From: JBJXGC01 sp046154545
GTDB lineage: Bacteria > Chloroflexota > Dehalococcoidia > Tepidiformales > Tepidiformaceae
Direction: 5' to 3'
Assembly (NCBI GenBank): GCA_046154545.1
Contig: JBJXGC010000156.1
Location: forward strand, 1-31,676
DNA length: 31,676 nucleotides
The notes beneath the pieces are model-generated. The model did no database searches and had not been told where the DNA came from. It saw only the letters and a list, made by a program, of their open reading frames with translations. Of this stretch, positions 23,399-31,460 are shown piece by piece (position 1 is the stretch's first letter; the number at the start of each line of letters is the position of its first letter). A program made the translations under genes and the position numbers.

Positions 23399-24313
23399 TC
23401 AGGCGGTGAGGGAGGCGATGGTCTCACGAAGACCGGTGGGGAAATCGACTTCGGGCCGCCACCCGAGGACGGTCCCCGCGAGCGAGGCATCGAGCCAGAT
23501 GTTGCGCACGTCGCCAGGCCGCGGGGGGCCGTAGTTGGCTTCGGCGGTGGCCCCGGTGGCGTTGCGGAGTTCGCGGAAGATCTCGTTCACGGAGAGGCCC
23601 TGCCCCGTGCCGATGTTCAGCGCCAGGCCAGCGCCCTTGTCCAGGGCGAGGAGGTTGGCGCGGGCGATATCGCCGACGTAGACGTAGTCCTTCATCTGCT
23701 CGCCGTCGCCGTCGATGGTGCATTGGGCGCCGGCGAGCATGAGGCCGGTGAAGATCGCGACAACGCCGGCCTCACCATGGGGATCCTGCCGGGGTCCGAA
23801 GGCGTTGGCATAGCGGAGGACGGTGTATTCGAGGCCGCGGGTGCGGGCCATCAGTTCGATATACAACTCACCAACGCGCTTCGAGAGGCCGTAGTTGGAG
23901 AGCGGACGAATGGGGTGCGACTCGGGCACGGGCACGGAGTCCGGGTCTCCATACAAGGCGCCGCCGGTGGATGAGTAGATCATCTTGCGGACGCCGTAGC
24001 GCACAGCCAGATCGGCGACGCGGGCGGTCCCGCCGCCATTGGCCTCAAGATCGAAGACGACATCGGACATGCTGACTTTAACGCTCGCCTGAGCGGCGAG
24101 GTGGTTCACGACCTCGGGCCGGAAGTCGGCGAAGATGGTCTCGGTCTCGCGAGCATGGACATCGACCTCGTGGAGACGGGCGCCCGGGTGCACGTTGGCA
24201 CGGCGGCCAGTCGCGAGGTTATCGATAACGGCGACGTCATGGCCCTGGGCGACGTAGGTTTCGACGACATGCGATCCGATGAACCCGGCCCCACCGGTGA
24301 CGAGGATGCGCAT
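23399..24313 (-). CDS. NAD-dependent sugar-nucleotide epimerase/dehydratase, GalE-like
   Basis: Extended short-chain dehydrogenase acting on an NDP-sugar, probably a UDP-glucose 4-epimerase or relative, feeding surface glycan or flagellar glycan synthesis. It has 304 residues. The NAD-binding motif TGGAGFIGSH is at 6-15, with Asp31 ending strand 2. The catalytic Ser-Thr pair (SSTGGALYG, 114-122) and YGLSK (Tyr141, Lys145) are intact. The stretch RYANAFGPRQDP and the DYVYVGDIARA motif are family-typical. AAGGAG precedes the ATG by about 10 bases. Its own promoter is visible and no sugar genes flank it, so the exact substrate is open. Confidence 0.93.
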   Translation of the reverse strand: MRILVTGGAGFIGSHVVETYVAQGHDVAVIDNLATGRRANVHPGARLHEVDVHARETETIFADFRPEVVNHLAAQASVKVSMSDVVFDLEANGGGTARVADLAVRYGVRKMIYSSTGGALYGDPDSVPVPESHPIRPLSNYGLSKRVGELYIELMARTRGLEYTVLRYANAFGPRQDPHGEAGVVAIFTGLMLAGAQCTIDGDGEQMKDYVYVGDIARANLLALDKGAGLALNIGTGQGLSVNEIFRELRNATGATAEANYGPPRPGDVRNIWLDASLAGTVLGWRPEVDFPTGLRETIASLTA

Positions 24314-24358
24314 TGGCGGACGCTCCTTTTTGTTGGCGCAGTTCCAGCGCCGGCATTG

Positions 24359-24386
24359 AGAGTATCAGGCGGCGGACAGACGGCAA
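24359..24386 (-). promoter_or_regulatory. Sigma-70 type promoter candidate of the epimerase
   Basis: Minus strand: -35 TTGCCG (24381-24386), spacer 16, -10 TACTCT (24359-24364). Each hexamer keeps about half of the consensus. The -10 overlaps a TATCAGG motif on the plus strand (24363-24369). Confidence 0.4.
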
Positions 24387-24423
24387 TTTTGGCCGGAGCC
24401 CCCTTGGACAGGTGTGTGCCGTG

Positions 24424-24978
24424 TCAGCCGCGCGCGCGGAGCCTGGTGAACCCCCAGGCGATGCCCGCGCAGGCGGTTCCCGAAACGATACCACCGAGCA
24501 GGAGCGGGACGACGAAGGAGGAGAAGGAGGCGCCATTCGTCATCTGCACATACTTGGCGAGGATGAGATTTCCGCCGAATCCGGCGGCGAAACCCCAGGC
24601 CGCCCAGGTTAGCTCTCGGGGGTCCGTGCCGATGCCGAGTTCCTGGACGAACTCCTTGATGGCCGGGACCATGGGCGGGGACGGGGACTTGCCCGGGGCA
24701 GCCCCGGACCGGCTTGCCGTCTCCCGTTCCAGGGCCTCGACCAGCTCGTCGATGAGGCCCTCGGGGATGTCGTCGAGGAGGCGCTGATGCTGGCGGTAAT
24801 CGGCGGGCTGAGCGGCGCGGGCAGGTTGCGGCCGCGGTGGGGCAGTCATGGCGGGGAATGGCGCCGCGGCCTCGGGCCGCCGGCAGGAAGCGCAGTCCGA
24901 GGCACCACGCTTCCAGTCATCGAAGGGCATCCGGCGGCCGCAGGCGGCGCAGCGGGAGCGGGTGACAACTTCGTCCAT
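24424..24978 (-). CDS. Zinc-ribbon membrane protein of unknown function
   Basis: 184 residues. An N-terminal zinc ribbon has Cys10, Cys13 (CAAC) and Cys29, Cys32 (CASC). A Pro/Ala-rich spacer is followed by an acidic helix (LLDDIPEGLIDELVEALERE, about 67-86), and two membrane helices lie at about 124-143 and 153-177. The ATG at 24978 lies one base after the stop of the lipoprotein gene, with GAGGG just upstream; the frame is open much further upstream but only as a shadow of that gene. I do not recognise the family. It may sense or organise something at the membrane, but no evidence names a partner. Confidence 0.8.
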   Translation of the reverse strand: MDEVVTRSRCAACGRRMPFDDWKRGASDCASCRRPEAAAPFPAMTAPPRPQPARAAQPADYRQHQRLLDDIPEGLIDELVEALERETASRSGAAPGKSPSPPMVPAIKEFVQELGIGTDPRELTWAAWGFAAGFGGNLILAKYVQMTNGASFSSFVVPLLLGGIVSGTACAGIAWGFTRLRARG

Positions 24979-24979
24979 C

Positions 24980-25522
24980 CTAACCCTCGGTGGGTGGCGT
25001 CGCGCCTTCAGGCGGCGCCGTTGGGTTGGCAGTCGGCGTGGGCGTGGGTGTTGGCGTCGTGGGGGTGGCCGTCGGTGACGGCGTGGGTGTTGGCGTCGCC
25101 GTCGATGTCGATGTCGGCGTGGGGGTGGCCGTAGGGGTGCCTGCGGGCGTCGGCGAGGCAGCGGCGGTGCGTGTCGGAGTGGGCGTGCGGGTGGGGGTCG
25201 CGGTGGGGTTGGTGAGGGCGATGGAGGTGGGTGTCCGGACGGCCGTGGGCGATGGCGTGGGCGATTCATCGGGCACGGTCTTGCCCTGCTCATCCTGGGC
25301 GGCGAGCACTTCGCTCGAAGGGGTGTCGAAGAGCTCCATGGCCCCCGTGTTCTTCTGGACCTGTTGGAGCAGGCTGGGCAGGCGAGAAGCGCCCTGCTCG
25401 CCGGGGGCGAGGGGCGTGGGGACGGCCGAGCCGGCCGGGGGCACGCAAGCTCCGGCCAGCAGGGCGACGATGGCGAGGCTGGCAAGGCTTCCCGCGAGCC
25501 GGGCTGAACGGATTCGTCTCAT
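24980..25522 (-). CDS. Thr/Pro-rich lipoprotein
   Basis: 180 residues. The start is ATG at 25522, followed by RRIRSARLAGSLASLAIVALLAGACVPP, split here as a basic n-region, hydrophobic core and a lipobox-like AGAC. The mature part has a short segment (ASRLPSLLQQVQKNTGAMEL) and then about 80 residues of degenerate Thr-Pro-Ser repeats, likely an extended stalk crossing the wall. Function unknown. A longer frame to 25678 has no signal peptide at its start and is rejected. It is coupled to the following zinc-ribbon gene. Confidence 0.75.
   Translation of the reverse strand: MRRIRSARLAGSLASLAIVALLAGACVPPAGSAVPTPLAPGEQGASRLPSLLQQVQKNTGAMELFDTPSSEVLAAQDEQGKTVPDESPTPSPTAVRTPTSIALTNPTATPTRTPTPTRTAAASPTPAGTPTATPTPTSTSTATPTPTPSPTATPTTPTPTPTPTANPTAPPEGATPPTEG
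25005..25265. repeat. Degenerate Thr-Pro minisatellite in the lipoprotein gene
   Basis: Short GGCGTGGGTGTTGGCGTC-like units repeat imperfectly and encode runs of TPTPT. Such tracts can slip during replication and change stalk length between strains. Confidence 0.7.
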
Positions 25523-25677
25523 AGCTTCAAGCTTGCTCTGGAGGGGCTGGCTCCGGTATCGGGAGCAGGACGGATCTGCGGCCGGGGAGTGCGTAGGGGA
25601 ATCCCCGGTCCGTGTGTGAAGGCCCGATCTCCTGCCGATTACAGCGCCGGGCGGACCGGGATTGGCCCCGCCTGGCA
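25523..25677. other. Short intergenic region between the IPT-repeat protein and lipoprotein
   Basis: About 155 bases. No clear terminator or promoter was recognised; a small GGGGATTCCCC palindrome is the only visible structure. Confidence 0.4.
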
Positions 25678-28600
25678 CTACCGGATGTGGAAGGTGGCGT
25701 CCGCCGCGGCCTTGTAAGGAAGGCCAGCCGCCACCGCCCGGGCTTCGACCGAGACATCCGTGGCGGCGAACCGGCGGCGGCTGTCGCCGGGGAGGACATA
25801 GCCCCAGGTGCCGTCGCCGGCCTTGGTGGCGGCGTTCTGGAAGACAGCGTCCTGCCAGGCCCGGGTGGTGCCGTTCCAGTACTTATTGTCCGACGTCCGC
25901 TTGATGATGAACGAGACGCTGGCGGGCGTGAGTGACGTCACGGTGGCGCGGAATGCGAGCCGGCTGCGAGCGGTGAATTCGTCAGCCTCGGGCGTGATGA
26001 CGATGTTGCTGGTGGTCTGGAGCACGGGCGTGCCGACGCTGAACGTCTGGCCACCGGAGCCGCCGCCGCCGGGCGCCGGGTTGAACACGGTGATGGTGAC
26101 GCTTGCGGTGGCGAGGACGTCGGAGCCCGGGATCTGGGCGGTGAGCTGTGATGCGGACACGAAGGTGGTGGGCCGGTCGGACCCGTTCCAGCGGATGATG
26201 GCACCGGCGGCGAAGTTCGTGCCATTGACGGTGAGCGTGAAGGCGCCGCTGCCGGCCCCCACGGTGTCGGGGCTGAGCGTGGTGATGGCCGGGACCGGGT
26301 TCTGGATCGGGAGCGTCGCGGCGCCTGAAAGCCCGCCGCCGGGCGACCCGTTGAAGACAGTGATTGAGGCCGTGCCGGTGGCGGCGATGTCGGTCGCAGG
26401 GATGGTGGCCGTGAGCTGGTTAGCGCCGACGAAGACGGTCGCGCGGTCAGCGCCGTTCCAGCGGACGACGGAGGCGGGGACGAAGCCGCTGCCGTTCACG
26501 GTGAGGGCGAAGGCGGGGCCGCCGGCGCTCGCTGTGGAGGGACTGAGGGTGGTGACCATGGGGCCAGGGTTGTTGATGGTGAAGGTCACGCCGGCCGACG
26601 TGCCGCCGCCCGGGGCGGGTGTGTAGACGATCACGGTCGCTGAACCAACGGACACGATGTCACCGGCGGAGATGGTGGCCGTGAGCTGGGTGGCGCCGAC
26701 GTACAGGGTGGGGCGGTCGGCGTTGTTCCAGCGGACGACGGAGCTCGGGGCGAAACCGGTCCCGTTCACCGTGAGGGTGAAGGCGGGCGCGCCCGCGGCA
26801 CCGCTCGATGGGCTCAAGGAGGTGATCGCCGGGGCGGGATTGGGCGCTGCGGTAATGGTGAACGTGGCCGAAGGAGAGGTCCCGCCGCCGGGAGCGGGGT
26901 TGAACACGCTGACGTTGGCGGAGCCGGCGGTCGCGAGGTCGGCGGTGAGCAGGTTGGCCGTGAGTTGGTTGGCGCTGAGGAAGGTGGTCGTGCGGTCGGC
27001 CCCGTTCCAACGGACGATGGCGCCGGCGACGAAGCTCGAGCCGTTGACGGTGAGGGTGAAGCCGGGAGAGCCGCTGTTGGCGCTGTTGGGGGTGAGGGAG
27101 CTGATCAGCGGTGCCGGGTTGGGCGCGCCGTTGATCGTGAAGCTGAGTGCCCCGGAGAGGCCGCCGCCGGGGGCGGGGTTGAACACGGTGACCGCCGCTG
27201 TCCCGGAGGAGGCGATGTCGGAGGAGGTGATGCTCGCGGTGAGCTGCCCCGAGCTGATGAACGAGGTCGCGCGGTCAGAGCCGCCCCAGCGGACGACGGC
27301 GCCGGAGACGAAGTTCGAACCGTTCACGGTGAGAGTGAAACCCGGAGAGCCTGCGCTGGCACTGGAGGGCGTCAGGAAGCTGAGGCTGGGTGTGGGGTTG
27401 GCGGGCGCGAGGCTGAGGGCGAGGGCGTTCGTGCCACGGGTGGCGGCCGCGGTGCCGGCGCTGGTGGTGTCGCCGTTATAGGCTGCGGTCACCGTATAGG
27501 TCCCGGAGGCGACGGGCGTGAACTGGACCCCCGACTGCGAGCCACCGCAGGAGGCCGGGCCGAGGTAGCTGAAGGCCACAGAACCGGAGGGGCCGCTGAC
27601 CGTGAAATCTCCCGAGGCGAGGGGCGAGACGAAGGCAAGGGAGGAGGTGCCGAAGACGGTCGCGCCGTCCTGGGCGGAGCCGGCGGCAGCATCGTTGGAC
27701 ACGTCGCTGCCGGTGTTTGCTGTGCAGACGCTGACGGGCGAGCCGGAGACCCAGGGCGGGCTGGCGGCGCCAGGCCCGGGCAGGGTCACGGTGTCGAGGC
27801 CGAGTTCGGTGACGGGCACCGTCAGGCGGGCGACGCCGTCGGCCGAGGAGGCCGCTTCACCGGCGGTGAGGCCGAGGCTCGGGGCACCGACGGTGGCCAT
27901 GATGTCGTCCCCGGCAGCCGTGTCGCGCGCCCTGACCTGGACGGACATGGTGGAGCCGTTCGAGACGGTGCTGCCGCTGCAGCGAGCGGTGCTGCCGACC
28001 ACGCTGGCCGTCCCGGTACCGCCCGGGCAGGCCACGGACGATGCCTGGATATCGGCGCTGGTGACGGTGATGTCGATGGGCTGGGGGCTGGCGGCGAGGA
28101 CGAAGCCATGCGCGAACGTGGCCGTGATCGTGACGACGCTGCCCTCGAAGAGGGCGCCGACCGACGGGGTAGTGGCGATGGAGACGTTCGGGTTCGCGCC
28201 GAGGATGTTCGTGACGGTGAAGCCGCCGACAGACCCGTCGAGCGAGTCACCGCCGGGGACGTTATCGGCGGCATCGCCGGCGTTCCGGAAGCCGGCGGCG
28301 GCGTCAGAGAAGAGGGCCTGGACGGTCCCATCGGAGTAGATGGTGCCGGCCGCGGCGGCATCGACCGTGAGATTCAGGACGAGTTCCTGGCTTGTCCCAC
28401 TCTCGAGGGTGCCGGCGGGCATGGGGAATCCGGCGCCAATGACGCAGCGTACGTAGCCGGAGGCGGGTGAGTTGTCGGTACAGCTCGTGGCGATGTTCCC
28501 GGCCTGGCCGCCGAAGCCCGCGAAACTGGTGCTCTGCGGCTTCCTCAGGTCGAAGACCACGGGGCCGGAGAAGGCGCCGGGAGCGCTCGTGACATCGACG

Positions 28601-28806
28601 GTGAAGGAGACGGTCTCGCCGACCTGGAGGACTGCCCCCAGCACGGGTGACTGCGAGATGGTGTAGGTGACCGAGCCTTCAGGGGTTGCCCGGACAGGGC
28701 GGATGCCCTGGCCGCCGAAGAGGGCGAGGAGCAGCACGGCGGTTGCCGCCGCCAGCAAGATGACCTTTCGCGGCAAGGGTCGTGTGCGCATCATCGGCCC
28801 GTTCAA
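25678..28806 (-). CDS. Large secreted protein with five tandem IPT/TIG repeats
   Basis: 1042 residues, exported: basic start, then a hydrophobic stretch VILLAAATAVLLLALFGG as signal peptide. The N-terminal 470 residues are Ser/Thr/Gly-rich beta domains with paired cysteines. Five tandem immunoglobulin-like IPT/TIG repeats follow at about 471-924, each 88-93 residues with core FTLTVNGS.F and VVRWNGADR, ending in FNPAPGGG. The last 118 residues are a distinct domain (KYWNGTTRAWQ, GYVLPGDSRRRF). Such proteins often act in adhesion or surface layers. No LPXTG or C-terminal helix exists, so attachment would be non-covalent or it is released. The start is TTG overlapping the upstream stop (TTGA); ATG at 28794 is an alternative. 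Confidence 0.88.
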   Translation of the reverse strand: MNGPMMRTRPLPRKVILLAAATAVLLLALFGGQGIRPVRATPEGSVTYTISQSPVLGAVLQVGETVSFTVDVTSAPGAFSGPVVFDLRKPQSTSFAGFGGQAGNIATSCTDNSPASGYVRCVIGAGFPMPAGTLESGTSQELVLNLTVDAAAAGTIYSDGTVQALFSDAAAGFRNAGDAADNVPGGDSLDGSVGGFTVTNILGANPNVSIATTPSVGALFEGSVVTITATFAHGFVLAASPQPIDITVTSADIQASSVACPGGTGTASVVGSTARCSGSTVSNGSTMSVQVRARDTAAGDDIMATVGAPSLGLTAGEAASSADGVARLTVPVTELGLDTVTLPGPGAASPPWVSGSPVSVCTANTGSDVSNDAAAGSAQDGATVFGTSSLAFVSPLASGDFTVSGPSGSVAFSYLGPASCGGSQSGVQFTPVASGTYTVTAAYNGDTTSAGTAAATRGTNALALSLAPANPTPSLSFLTPSSASAGSPGFTLTVNGSNFVSGAVVRWGGSDRATSFISSGQLTASITSSDIASSGTAAVTVFNPAPGGGLSGALSFTINGAPNPAPLISSLTPNSANSGSPGFTLTVNGSSFVAGAIVRWNGADRTTTFLSANQLTANLLTADLATAGSANVSVFNPAPGGGTSPSATFTITAAPNPAPAITSLSPSSGAAGAPAFTLTVNGTGFAPSSVVRWNNADRPTLYVGATQLTATISAGDIVSVGSATVIVYTPAPGGGTSAGVTFTINNPGPMVTTLSPSTASAGGPAFALTVNGSGFVPASVVRWNGADRATVFVGANQLTATIPATDIAATGTASITVFNGSPGGGLSGAATLPIQNPVPAITTLSPDTVGAGSGAFTLTVNGTNFAAGAIIRWNGSDRPTTFVSASQLTAQIPGSDVLATASVTITVFNPAPGGGGSGGQTFSVGTPVLQTTSNIVITPEADEFTARSRLAFRATVTSLTPASVSFIIKRTSDNKYWNGTTRAWQDAVFQNAATKAGDGTWGYVLPGDSRRRFAATDVSVEARAVAAGLPYKAAADATFHIR
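26035..27396 (-). repeat. Five tandem IPT/TIG coding repeats
   Basis: Repeat units of about 264-279 bases encode residues 471-563, 564-656, 657-746, 747-836 and 837-924 of the large secreted protein. They are similar at the protein level and share long DNA stretches such as those encoding TLTVNG and PAPGGG, which makes recombination between units likely. Confidence 0.85.
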
Positions 28807-29582
28807 TCGGATGAGAAGGCGACGGAGACGCCGCGCAGCTTGGTGCCGGGGCCACCCGTGAGGTCCACGACGAGGAAGTAGACGTTCGTCTTGTTATCGA
28901 CGGTGTGGGCGAAGGCGGTGGCTGTCCGCGGTGAGGCGCCGTCGGTCGAGAGGACTTCCACGAGCTTGAAGATCTGGCTGGCGCCGTCGCCGTTGCCGAG
29001 GGGGGTGTAGTCCAGGCGCACCTGGACGTCGCCGCCGGTGGCTTCGAAGGCAGCGGTCATGGTGGTGATTTTGACGCCATCGGGCAGGATGACGGGGGCG
29101 ATATAGCGCTTCGAGGCCTCGTCGGTGCCTACGGGGTAGATCTGGTTGAAGGACTTCTGATAGATGGCGAGGTCGCTCATCGGGAGGAAGGTGGAGGCGG
29201 CGATGGAGACCGCGCCCGAACCCGGTGACGCGCTGCCTGCGCCCGCGACGCTGGGGAGCGAGCCGGCCTCAGATGTGAGGTCGACCCAGATGGCGTCGCC
29301 GGGTTTGATGGAGGTGAGGGTGTTGGCGTAGGAGGGAAGGCCCGGCGCGTAGAGTTCGTACTTTTGGTCGGCGGCGTTCCACTTGTAGACGGCGGAGTAC
29401 TGGCCGTTGATCGAGGAAAGCGCCTCGGAGGGCGGTTTGGCGGCTCCCAGGTAGGCGACGTTGTTCCAGCCACGCACGAGCTGGGTGCTGGCGCGGGCGT
29501 CGCCCCGCGGGGAGGCGCCAGCGAAGACGACGCCGGCCGACAATGCCAGGACGGCGGCGATGGTAACGATCACGCGCTTCAT
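28803..29582 (-). CDS. Secreted protein of unknown function with a GWNNVxYxG domain
   Basis: 259 residues with the start at 29582 (AAAGGA about 12 bases upstream). A classic signal peptide follows (KRVIVTIAAVLALSAGVVFAGA). Next is a domain beginning LVRGWNNVAYLGAAKPPSEAL and including YKWNAADQKYELYAPG and IKPGDAIWVDL; I have the impression that this pattern recurs in Chloroflexota surface proteins, but cannot confirm it. The C-terminal half is beta-rich. No membrane anchor or LPXTG is seen. It is coupled to the IPT-repeat gene by a stop/start overlap, so the two are probably made together. Confidence 0.8.
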   Translation of the reverse strand: MKRVIVTIAAVLALSAGVVFAGASPRGDARASTQLVRGWNNVAYLGAAKPPSEALSSINGQYSAVYKWNAADQKYELYAPGLPSYANTLTSIKPGDAIWVDLTSEAGSLPSVAGAGSASPGSGAVSIAASTFLPMSDLAIYQKSFNQIYPVGTDEASKRYIAPVILPDGVKITTMTAAFEATGGDVQVRLDYTPLGNGDGASQIFKLVEVLSTDGASPRTATAFAHTVDNKTNVYFLVVDLTGGPGTKLRGVSVAFSSD

Positions 29583-29749
29583 GCCGTGTCTGATCCTTTC
29601 GCCGCGCATTGAAGGCCGCGGCACGGGGTCTAGGCATGCAGGTTACGCCGGAGGAGTAAGGACCCTTAGTGGGCAGACCCCCGATGACCGGAAGCGGCTT
29701 CCCCGCGATGTGGTGGGGAGAACCCTGAGAGGACGGACGACCGGCGGGA
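29583..29749. other. Intergenic region between a sortase and the secreted-protein pair
   Basis: About 170 bases, presumably holding the promoter of the secreted-protein pair. I see no clear -35/-10 pair. A small TAAGG-A-CCCTTA palindrome lies near 29656-29669. Confidence 0.35.
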
Positions 29750-30511
29750 CTACTCGACCGCTTCCGCGACGACGACGTCGCGGTCGATATACTCCTGGCC
29801 AGTCTCGTCGAGGGCGCCGCCACAGGTGATCAGGGTGATCCACTCCTTGTCGTCGGGCTTGGTCTTCGGCCAGATAATGGCGCCCATGTCGATCTTGTCG
29901 CGGTGGTAGCGATCCTTGGCGATGACCCGGTACTTGTACTCGCGGCCGTCTTCCATCTGGATGATGACCTCATCGCCGACCACACTCTTGGCGAGGTTCA
30001 CGAAGGGCGCCGGGACGTTGTGGTAGTAGATGTGGGCGGAGAAGACGGCGTTGCCGCGGGCGGGGGGGGCGTCCTTTTTCGCTATCTGTACCCAGCCTGC
30101 TCCGTTGTCCGGGTTGGTCCGGCCGGGCTTGTCGTAAATGTGGTACCAGCCGACGGCCGTGTTTTCGGCCTTTGGCGTGTCGAGCTCGTTGCGGGCGTTG
30201 ACCGCGAGCTCTTCGATCGGCGCGTCGATTTTCAGGCGGGGGAATTTGAAGCGGGCAATTGAACCGTTATACGGCGTCGGTGAAGGCGTGGGCGAAGGCG
30301 AAGGCGTGTTCGTCGCGGCCGTGGTTGGCGTACCGGTGGCCGGTTGGGTAGCGGTTGGGGTATCGGCCGCTACCTGCTGCTTTTCGCCACCGCCACAAGC
30401 GACGGCTGCGGCAACGGTGGCGATGCCGAGGAGGAAGACGGCGATGGGGAATGAGCGAAGCAGTTTCAAACGTGGATCCCCGGGAGAGATGGCTATTGCC
30501 GGAGGCTTCAT
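29750..30511 (-). CDS. Sortase with lipoprotein-like N-terminus
   Basis: Cysteine transpeptidase that joins LPXTG-type proteins to the wall or to each other. With ATG at 30511 it has 253 residues. The catalytic triad is complete: His160 in AVFSAH, Cys230 in TLITC, Arg244 in DRDVV. The N-terminus has a membrane segment ending AAAVACGGG, which looks like a lipobox with Cys39, followed by a Thr-Pro-Ser-rich stalk, so the enzyme may be lipid-anchored. The start is uncertain: a TTG at 30469 with GGGGAT upstream is an alternative, and the frame is open to 30538. The second sortase, transcribed just before it, is a paralog with the same WITLITCGG motif. Confidence 0.9.
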   Translation of the reverse strand: MKPPAIAISPGDPRLKLLRSFPIAVFLLGIATVAAAVACGGGEKQQVAADTPTATQPATGTPTTAATNTPSPSPTPSPTPYNGSIARFKFPRLKIDAPIEELAVNARNELDTPKAENTAVGWYHIYDKPGRTNPDNGAGWVQIAKKDAPPARGNAVFSAHIYYHNVPAPFVNLAKSVVGDEVIIQMEDGREYKYRVIAKDRYHRDKIDMGAIIWPKTKPDDKEWITLITCGGALDETGQEYIDRDVVVAEAVE

Positions 30512-30559
30512 GGTGGCCCACCGCACCGGAACGGCCAACCCGCATCGGTGATGGAGCCT

Positions 30560-31312
30560 TTACTCAACGCGCTGGGCGACAACGACATCGCGGTCGAGGT
30601 ATTCGCCGAGCCCGTCCGGGCGGGTCGCGCGGAAGCGGCCGCCGCAGGTGATGAGCGTGATCCATTCGACATCGGCCGGCTTGTTTTTCGGCCAGATGAG
30701 GTCGCCCATGGGGATGGTATTGACGTCGTACCGTTGCTTGGCAATGACGAGATAGCGATAGTCACGGCCGTCGTCCATGGTCACGATGATCTCGTCGTCG
30801 CGCTCCAGGTTCTTGAGCTTGTTGAACGGGCCGACGATGTCGGGGAAGTAATCGACGTGGGCGGAGAAGACCGCGTTACCCTTCGGCGGGAGGACGGTGT
30901 TCCCGGCCCAGCCGAACCAGCCAGAGTTCTCGGGGTTAGTCCGGCCTGGCTTGTCGTAAATCGAGTACCAGCCCGTCTTGAGCGGGTCGTGGGGAGTGTC
31001 GAGGCGGCCATCGCTGGTGATGCCGATGCCCTCGATGGCGGAATCGACGTTGAACCGCGGGATCTTCAGGCGGACGACGGCGCCGTTGTAGGGTTCGGGC
31101 GTCGGGGTGGGCGAGACGAGGGCGTCCGGCGTCGGCCCGTCCTGCTGGTCGGGCGGTGCCGGCGTCGCGATCGCTGTCGCAATCGGGGTGAAGACAGCCA
31201 CCGGCCCTTCATCGACCCTGGCGGGCACGTCGCTCGAGCGGACGAAGCCGTAGACCAGGACGGCGGTGCCCGTGAGAAACGAGGCAATGGCGAGCAGGCG
31301 TAAGGCTCTCAT
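30560..31312 (-). CDS. Sortase
   Basis: Second sortase, 250 residues, clearly a paralog of the downstream one. A normal N-terminal membrane anchor (about 5-24) is followed by a Pro/Thr-rich stalk (about 40-75). The catalytic domain has His152 (VFSAHVDYF), Cys223 (TLITCGG) and Arg241 (LDRDVVVA). Shared stretches with the paralog include YSIYDKPGRTNP and IWPKNKP. The ATG has only a weak ribosome site. The class (D, E or F) is not clear by eye; neighbours here are surface proteins, and the only canonical LPXTG substrate in the window is at 7936-8559. Confidence 0.95.
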   Translation of the reverse strand: MRALRLLAIASFLTGTAVLVYGFVRSSDVPARVDEGPVAVFTPIATAIATPAPPDQQDGPTPDALVSPTPTPEPYNGAVVRLKIPRFNVDSAIEGIGITSDGRLDTPHDPLKTGWYSIYDKPGRTNPENSGWFGWAGNTVLPPKGNAVFSAHVDYFPDIVGPFNKLKNLERDDEIIVTMDDGRDYRYLVIAKQRYDVNTIPMGDLIWPKNKPADVEWITLITCGGRFRATRPDGLGEYLDRDVVVAQRVE

Positions 31313-31460
31313 CTCATCCAGAAAGGCTAGGATTATCGCTAGATTACCCGATGCCGGGTACAGAGAGGATGCGGGTGGGCGGGACCTGGCGAAAATCGGG
31401 CTTTACCCGGGGCCGGCGCCGGCGGGCAATCCGCAAGCACGGGGGAGCGCCTGGGCGCGC
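31313..31460. promoter_or_regulatory. Intergenic region with possible promoter of the sortase pair
   Basis: About 150 bases upstream of the sortases. A GATAAT on the minus strand (31332-31337) is a good -10 element close to the gene, but no matching -35 is visible. Confidence 0.3.

Noticed and set aside
25005..25265. Possible CRISPR array
   Set aside because: The repetition is a coding Thr-Pro tract with irregular short units and no unique spacers; no cas gene is present.
24979..25485. Upstream extension of the zinc-ribbon membrane gene
   Set aside because: The extra residues are low-complexity Pro/Arg-rich sequence that is a shadow of the Thr-Pro tract in the lipoprotein gene; the real start follows that gene directly.
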